The translations under genes and the position numbers were made by a program. From Microglena sp. YARC (taxonomy: Eukaryota; Chlorophyta; Chlorophyceae; Chlamydomonadales; Chlamydomonadaceae): a stretch of 64,000 nt of DNA. Shown piece after piece: positions 40,818-64,000 of this stretch (within the stretch, counting starts at the first letter, position 1; the number at the start of each line of letters is the position of its first letter). The DNA lies in assembly GCA_022414725.1 (NCBI GenBank), contig CM039464.1, forward strand, positions 11,724,187 to 11,788,186. The letters are read 5' to 3'. The notes under the pieces were generated by a model. It was not told the DNA's origin and did not search any database. It was given only the letters and a program-made list of their open reading frames with translations.

Positions 40818-40961
40818 ATGGTAGCCACTCAGTATTTACTCAGTGTCGACATATTGCTGGCCCAGCTTCGACACAATTTCAACACTTGATTGTGTGTCAG
40901 AGGACGGCTTCTTGGTCCAAATCTTCACACCATTTCCTATTTATATATATATAAAGGATGG

Positions 40962-41115
40962 CTTTTATTGGTTGAGTCCCCCCTTCTGGGGGCGGGAGCC
41001 CCCAAGATCACCCCGTTGTCCGTTTGTTTGTGCAACCAACGACCGACACGAAGCCTGACACGTCAGCCAACTGTCTTGTAACTAACTGTCTTCGGTCTGC
41101 TTGATTCCGTTGCCA
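40962..41115 (+). repeat. Dispersed repeat pair member (GACACGTCAGCCAAC family)
   Basis: It contains GGGGGCGGGAGCCCCC, CCGACACGAAGC, GACACGTCAGCCAAC, GTAACTAACTG and TTCGGTC. The block recurs in the same order at 48915-49095. The source is unknown. Confidence 0.65.
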
Positions 41116-41169
41116 CCGGTCACTCCGATAATACTATGTTGAATCTCAGATATTCGGTGCAGATGAGGC

Positions 41170-41735
41170 GACTCAACCACACTGTGTACATCGCCTATGA
41201 GCTTATCTCAGACATGCCACACCCAAAGCAGCACAAAAGCAGCAGTCCAGTGGTCACAACACGAGGTCTGTCTAAGCAAGCATTGCTTACGTACACATCG
41301 CACACATGCCAGACCCAAAGCAGAACAAGGGCAGCAATACAGAGGTCACACATGATATCTGTCTGAGCGTGCATAATGAGATGCTCATTGCACACATGCC
41401 ACACCCAAAGAAGGGCAGGAGCAGCGGTCCAGGGGTCACACACGAGGTATGTCTAAGCGTGCATCGCTTACGAGCTTATTGCACACATGGCACAGCCAGA
41501 GCAGGACAGGAGCAGCAGTCCAGGGGTCACACATGAGGTCTATCCACGCATGCATCGCTTACGAGCTCATCACATATGCCAGACCCCATAGCAGGACAAG
41601 AGCAGCAGTCCAGGGATCACACACAAGGTCTGTCTACGTGTGCATCGCTTATGAGCTCATCACATATGCCACACCCAAAGCAGGACAGGAGCAGCAGTCC
41701 AGGGGTCACACACGAGGTCTGTCTCAGCCGAAGTT
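41170..41735 (+). repeat. Minisatellite of ~95-bp units
   Basis: About six units contain CACACCCAAAGCAGGACAGG, AGCAGCAGTCCAGGGGTCAC, ACACGAGGTCTGTCTAAGC and CATCGCTTACGAGCT. All frames stay partly open because of the unit length. Confidence 0.85.
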
Positions 41736-41767
41736 ATAAATGAGCACTCTCACCCACAGACCCCAAA

Positions 41768-41880
41768 CACTGCAAATTTAGGGGGGCTTTGACAGCCTGC
41801 ACACCTACGGCATCCCTCACCCATGATGCACCCTTGCAAGCCAAATAACAGGGTGCCGAAGACCCTCCAAATTAACAATG
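41768..41880. mobile_element. Small inverted-repeat element (CACTGCAAATTT ends), eroded
   Basis: The left end is CACTGCAAATTTAGGGGGGC and the right end is GGGTGCCGAAGACCCTCC. It is related to the better-preserved copy at 51277-51395. Confidence 0.5.
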
Positions 41881-41984
41881 ACGACCATTGTACGGAGCAT
41901 GAATATGGTGTCTTACACTATGACATTGATATGGTGTCTATGCATGCACGGTGCCGGTGCGTCTGCGTGCACGACAAAAGTGTC

Positions 41985-42135
41985 TATGCATAGAGTACCC
42001 TCATGCATCACACATGAAGCACCCTCATACATCACCCATAGAAAAACCTCATGCACCATCATGCATAGAGCACCCTCATACATCACCCATAGAACACCCT
42101 CAAGCACCATCATGTAATGAGTGCCCTCATGCATC
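41985..42135 (+). repeat. ~32-bp tandem repeat (CACCCTCATACATCACCCATAG)
   Basis: About five copies of GAGCACCCTCATGCATCA-type units occur here. Confidence 0.7.
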
Positions 42136-42304
42136 TAGCACGTGTGACAAATCAGAGCTCCTCCAAAGATGGTGTGAGTTCGCAACTGAACGCCTTATGC
42201 CGCATGTAGTGGTCCGTGCTGGCGTTGAGGTCTATTGTGTTGGGATGTAAATTGAACGTTTATGAATAGGGTTGTCAAGTACGATATCGTGGATGTGTAT
42301 ATTT

Positions 42305-42452
42305 AGGGACCGGCATATCATATGATGTTGACCAAAGGCGAGTATGATATCATATGATATCAAGCAAACTAAATAATATGATATTGTATATAAATGGCAA
42401 TTTTGGCTTGGTCAGACTGCCGGAAGCATATGATATCATATTGCTGTTCCCT
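42305..42452. mobile_element. AT-palindromic MITE, copy A
   Basis: Ends are AGGGACCGGCATATCATATG and its complement-like CATATGATATCATATTGC...TTCCCT, with internal ATATGATATCATATGAT palindromes. Other copies lie at 48255-48448 (reverse) and 58577-58710. Confidence 0.65.
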
Positions 42453-42584
42453 ACGTATATATCATGTGATATGTAGTACAATGTATCGTGAGAAACATCA
42501 CAATATGGTGAAAAATATCACCCAATAATTTTGGAAGCAGAACGATGTTGTCAAGCTTGTACGTGAACCTGGCTGCTGGTCTTA

Positions 42585-45334
42585 TTAGGGGCTGCGGGGG
42601 CTTCGGGGGCGGGGAGGGGGGCTGCGAGAGCGGGGGGGGGCGCTACGCTCACGAGGAGGGGCACTACGCTCACGAGGAGGGGCGCTACGCTCACGAGGAG
42701 GGGGGCTGCGGGATCTACGCACAGGGCTGCGTGAGCGAGGGGGAGGGCTGCGACGTCCACGTGGGCTCCTTGAGCGTCCGTACGGGCTGCGGCTGCGTCC
42801 ACGGCGAGGGGGGCTGCGGCTGCGATCCCTGTGGGCAGGACATGGGTGGGTAGGTGTTTTGGGTGGGCGGGTGTGCACGGGTGGGAGTTTGGTTGGGAGG
42901 GTTGGTGGGTGGGCTGTTGGGTGGGTGTTCGGTTGGACAGTACATGGGTGGGTGGGTGGGTGTTTGAGTGGGTGGGTGCATGGGTGGGAAGGTGCAAGGG
43001 TGGGCGGGTGCATGGGTGGGTTGGGTGAATGGATGGAAGGGCGGATGGAAGGGTATATGGATGCATGGATGGGAGGATGGCTGGATATGTGGATGGATAG
43101 ATGGATGGGTGACTGTCAGCTGGCTGGCAGGGTAGGTAACTGGATGGGTGGCTAAATGGAGATAGCACACCTGCATCCATCCCTTTTGATTTTCACACAC
43201 ACACTAACACACTCACCATCAAGATGGATGCGGTCCTATCAAACACGAACATTTACACACACACACCTACATCCATCCCTTTTGATTTTCTCGTACAAAC
43301 AAACACACACTCACCATCAAAATGGCTGCTGTCCTGTATCACACAGACACACACACCTACATCCATCCCTTTTGATTTTCACACACACACTAACCATCAA
43401 GATGGCTGCTGTCCTATCACACACACACATATACACATGCACACACACATCCTTTTGTTCCCCTCCAAACTGCCTATCACATCATTCACAGCAGGAGTAC
43501 AGATTACTGAAGTACATATAAATTCCTCCATCTTTTGGCAGCTGCTTGTACACATGTGGTACATACAGGTATCACATGCATGAGGTACAGGTGTAATCTG
43601 TTTGCACTGCACATGAAAAAAAACTCATTTGTTCGCCTCATTTTTTTGAAAAAAGGTATATTGCAGTTCCAGGGTGTTCCTACATCATACCTTCGGTATC
43701 CTCCTCCTCCTCCACCACCACCTCCTCCACCACCACGAGATTGCCTGCAGTCCCGGGCCATGTGGCCAATCTCGCCACAATTGTAGCAGGCCATGTCCCT
43801 ACCGCGTCCGCCACCTCCTCCTCCTCCACCTCCGCGTCCACCACCACCTCCAGGTCCTCTGCCGTTGGAAATCTCCACTCGCCAGCCGCTCTTACCTAAA
43901 CAGGGTAAGCAGTGGTGAGTGGTGGTGGCAGTGTTGGATAATGGTGGGTGGTGGCGACAGTGTTGGATGGTGGTGGCAGTGGTGGTGCTTGTAGCAGTGG
44001 TGGGTGGTGGCGGCGGTGTATGGTGGGTGGTGGTGGATGGTGGTGGTTGGCGGCAGTGGTAGGTGGTGATTATAGCGGTTGATTATGTGATGGCTTGGGT
44101 AATTCATGCCCACCACTTTAGGGTGGATGGTGGTGGCAGTGGTGGTAGTTGTAGCAGTGGTGTTGGCTGGTGGTGGGTGGCAGCAGTGGTAGGTGGCGAT
44201 TATGGCGGTTAATTATGTGATGACTTGGGTAACTCTAAGCCACTTTTGGTTGGATGGGAACATCCATGCATTTGTGATGCGCCCCTGGTGATCCATGAAA
44301 ATTCGACATAGAAGGAGGTCATTAAAAATAACTTTGCCCTAGCTTCCCATACCGGTCGAATGTGCTGCGTGCGCATTGCATTCTGGGGCTAGTGGGTGGC
44401 TCAAGAAGTTCATTTTGACACCGCTGGGCACATTTGGAGTTCAATATGCCAAAAGGATCATAACAGTAACCAGTATCCATGATGATCATCATCATAAGCC
44501 TCCTCACCCCCATAGCAGTCGAATGAGCTGCGCATTGCATTCTGGGGCTAGTGGGTAGCAAAAGAAGACCTTTTTGACACTGCTGGGCACATTTGGAGCA
44601 CAATTGGGCGAGAGGATCATGTAACCAGTAGCCATGATCATCATCATAAGCCCCCCCCCCCCCCACACACACACCACACCACATAATTACTTGACTTCAG
44701 CCTGAAGTACCCATGAGCGATGAGAAAAATACATGAGGAAAACATGGTGTCCTAATGGGGAATGTAAGGAGTCATGTGCGTCATACACTAAAGCCTCCCA
44801 AGAGGAGACCACACTCTTGGAGCTCTCTTGGGGCATGGGATCGAGGCCAGCCTGGAACAAACAGAGACACCAGGTGGCGTGGCTTGACGAGGGGACTGGG
44901 GAGTGCGGAGTGGGGGAACTGTCCACGAGAGCTGACAGAAGGGGAAGCATTTCAGTGCAGCTTCGGAACAGCCTTTGTAACTTACCATCTAGCTTGCGGA
45001 CGCAATCTGCGCAAGGGACAAAGCAATCGAGTCAGATATCTGGCGCGCAGACATTTAGGCAACAGACTGCAGAGGCAGACGCAATAGTTACCTTCGGCAT
45101 CGCGGGAGTCCTCAAAATCGACGAAAGCGAAGCCAGGGGGCTTCCTTGCGAGCCATAACTGCGCAGCGGGGGCAGGATGTGATGAGGTAGGAAGATGGCG
45201 CCAAGATTGCACGCAACACCACCATTCTAGCGGTGACAGCCTACCTTGTAAATTTTGCCGAACCTCATGCATTCGTCCTCCAATTCGCGCTCGGTGATGT
45301 GAGGATCTAGGTTACCAAAGTAAACTTTAGACAT
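42585..45334 (-). CDS. RSZ/SRSF7-type SR splicing factor (RRM, CCHC knuckle, RS domain)
   Basis: Five exons give a complete 208-residue protein: 45245-45334, 45092-45158, 44986-45006, 43691-43895 and 42585-42828. All phases match and introns have GT and AG ends; total CDS is 627 nt. The RRM has RNP2 in VYFGNLDP and RNP1 in [10 protein letters not shown]. Exon 4 carries an RGG-rich stretch and the zinc knuckle [14 protein letters not shown] (C-x2-C-x4-H-x4-C). Exon 5 is an RS domain with SRSP, SPPPR and three RERSAPP repeats. RRM plus one CCHC plus RS defines RSZ21/22 of plants and SRSF7 of animals, which act in the nucleus in splice-site choice and mRNA export. Exon 3 is only 21 nt. Introns 3 and 4 are long and full of minisatellites. 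Confidence 0.93.
42837..43445. repeat. Intronic repeats in splicing-factor intron 4
   Basis: Positions 42842-43110 are GGGTGGGT/GGATGGAT-type repeats. Positions 43158-43430 hold four units of about 90 bp containing CATCCATCCCTTTTGATTTTC and CCATCAAGATGGCTGCTGTC. They lie wholly inside the intron 42829-43690. Confidence 0.8.
43905..44680. repeat. Intronic GGTGGT and ~150-bp duplications in splicing-factor intron 3
   Basis: Positions 43913-44215 are GTGGTGG-rich with a roughly 130-bp duplication (GGCAGTGGTAGGTGGCGATTAT... twice). Positions 44345-44655 contain two copies of a block including GCATTGCATTCTGGGGCTAG and ATGATCATCATCATAAGC. Confidence 0.7.
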
Positions 45335-45674
45335 TTTGTGTACAGCTAGCGTGAGACTGAGAATCTGTGAGATGCGATGGTGGCGCTTTTCAGGTGAAGG
45401 GCGCTGCTCATCTAAAGTGGTCTGGCAAAAGTTTAAAATGGGCCCGCGAATAACTAGGGCCGTCATTTGCCGGACGAACACGGGTGGGGGCGCGGCCCGG
45501 GGGGTCCTCATCCTCACCAGGGTCCTCACGTACATCGTACAGCGAACTTTTTGCTGTAAGTACTTACTGTCCTTTCCTCAAATTTCCAAAATCAAAACCC
45601 AGTCAGCTCATTTTTGAAACGTTCAGTCGAAACGTTGATTAGGACGGAGAGTTTGTTCTTACCAACCACTCACT
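45335..45674. promoter_or_regulatory. Divergent (head-to-head) promoter region
   Basis: Only 340 bp separate the ATG of the minus-strand splicing factor (45334) from the ATG of the plus-strand DNAAF9-like gene (45675). Both promoters and 5' UTRs must fit here, so shared control is likely. I find no clear TATA box. The purines before the plus start do not resolve the transcription start. Confidence 0.6.
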
Positions 45675-63685
<18,011 letters not shown>

Positions 63686-64000
63686 GTCATTGTGTTCAGT
63701 GCTCTTGGTCATGAGGCAACGGCTGTCCTTCTCTTGACCTTCCCCTCCCCCCCAACCCCAATCTCCACCCCCAACCCCAACCCCCGTACACACACCCTCC
63801 TTACCCCTAGACACACACAAGCCCAACCCAACCTAACCCGTGCCAACCCAACCTGACCTGACCTGTGCCAACCCAACATAACCTGACCTGACCTGACCCA
63901 TGCCAACCCAATCTGTCAGATATTGCCCACTCCCTCAAGTGGCTGCCCTGCCTACCTTCTGACTGAGGGCATCCCCCAAGGCCGTCGCGTTCAGTGCTCT

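Noticed and set aside
41136..41740. CRISPR-like array of ~95-bp units
   Set aside because: Units are repeated throughout without unique spacers; this is a eukaryotic minisatellite.

Overview
This is a eukaryotic nuclear window, most likely from a flagellated green alga (chlorophyte, perhaps Chlamydomonadales); I cannot name the species. The grounds are intron-rich genes with short phased exons, a three-domain RSZ/SRSF7-type splicing factor, a gene resembling the ciliary dynein-packaging factor DNAAF9/Shulin, a LINE with the two-endonuclease architecture described from Chlamydomonas (Dualen/RandI), a Ty1/copia element, long G homopolymers and very abundant minisatellites. There is one assembly gap of exactly 1000 N (6124-7123).

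Layout. 1.3-6.1 kb, plus strand: 5' part of a coiled-coil/SEP-domain gene (UBXN11-like), cut by the gap, its last visible exon present as three decaying tandem copies. 7.1-17.2 kb, minus strand: a very large Dualen-like LINE. ORF1 has a signal-peptide-like start and one in-frame TAG. ORF2 runs cysteine protease-like domain, AP endonuclease, then a decayed reverse transcriptase. ORF1 is interrupted by a solo LTR (14752-15090) with a 5-bp target duplication. 17.2-24.1 kb, minus strand: a very young Ty1/copia element with identical 324-bp LTRs, 5-bp target duplication, unusual TA...TA LTR ends, and gag and pol in one frame separated by a single TAG. 24.1-26 kb: repeats and tRNA-derived SINE pieces. 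26-34.3 kb, minus strand: an armadillo-repeat gene, possibly continuing into a Lys/Glu-rich exon and a RING-finger exon. It is split by a 5'-truncated LINE of the same Dualen-like family (28395-33393, 11-bp target duplication), which is itself invaded by a second truncated copy in opposite orientation (28702-29576, 17-bp duplication). 34.3-42.5 kb: gene-poor, with minisatellites, SINE and hAT-like MITE copies. 42.6-45.3 kb, minus strand: a complete five-exon RSZ-type splicing factor. 45.7-64 kb, plus strand: a large-intron gene resembling DNAAF9, head-to-head with the splicing factor across 340 bp and running off the window.

The most unusual property is that nearly every exon of the DNAAF9-like gene, and two sites in the UBXN11-like gene, sit inside a private tandem array. 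A piece of the exon with a splice site and neighbouring intron is copied two to seven times, leaving decaying pseudo-exons with recognisable splice sites beside the one exon that keeps frame and phase. The second highlight is the set of nested elements, where removing each insertion plus one target duplication restores an open frame. This gives a clear order of events and allows ORF1 of the giant LINE to be read.

Most other sequence is simple or short tandem repeat, including a 0.9-kb pentanucleotide array, a poly-G minisatellite of about 13 units and long CT tracts.
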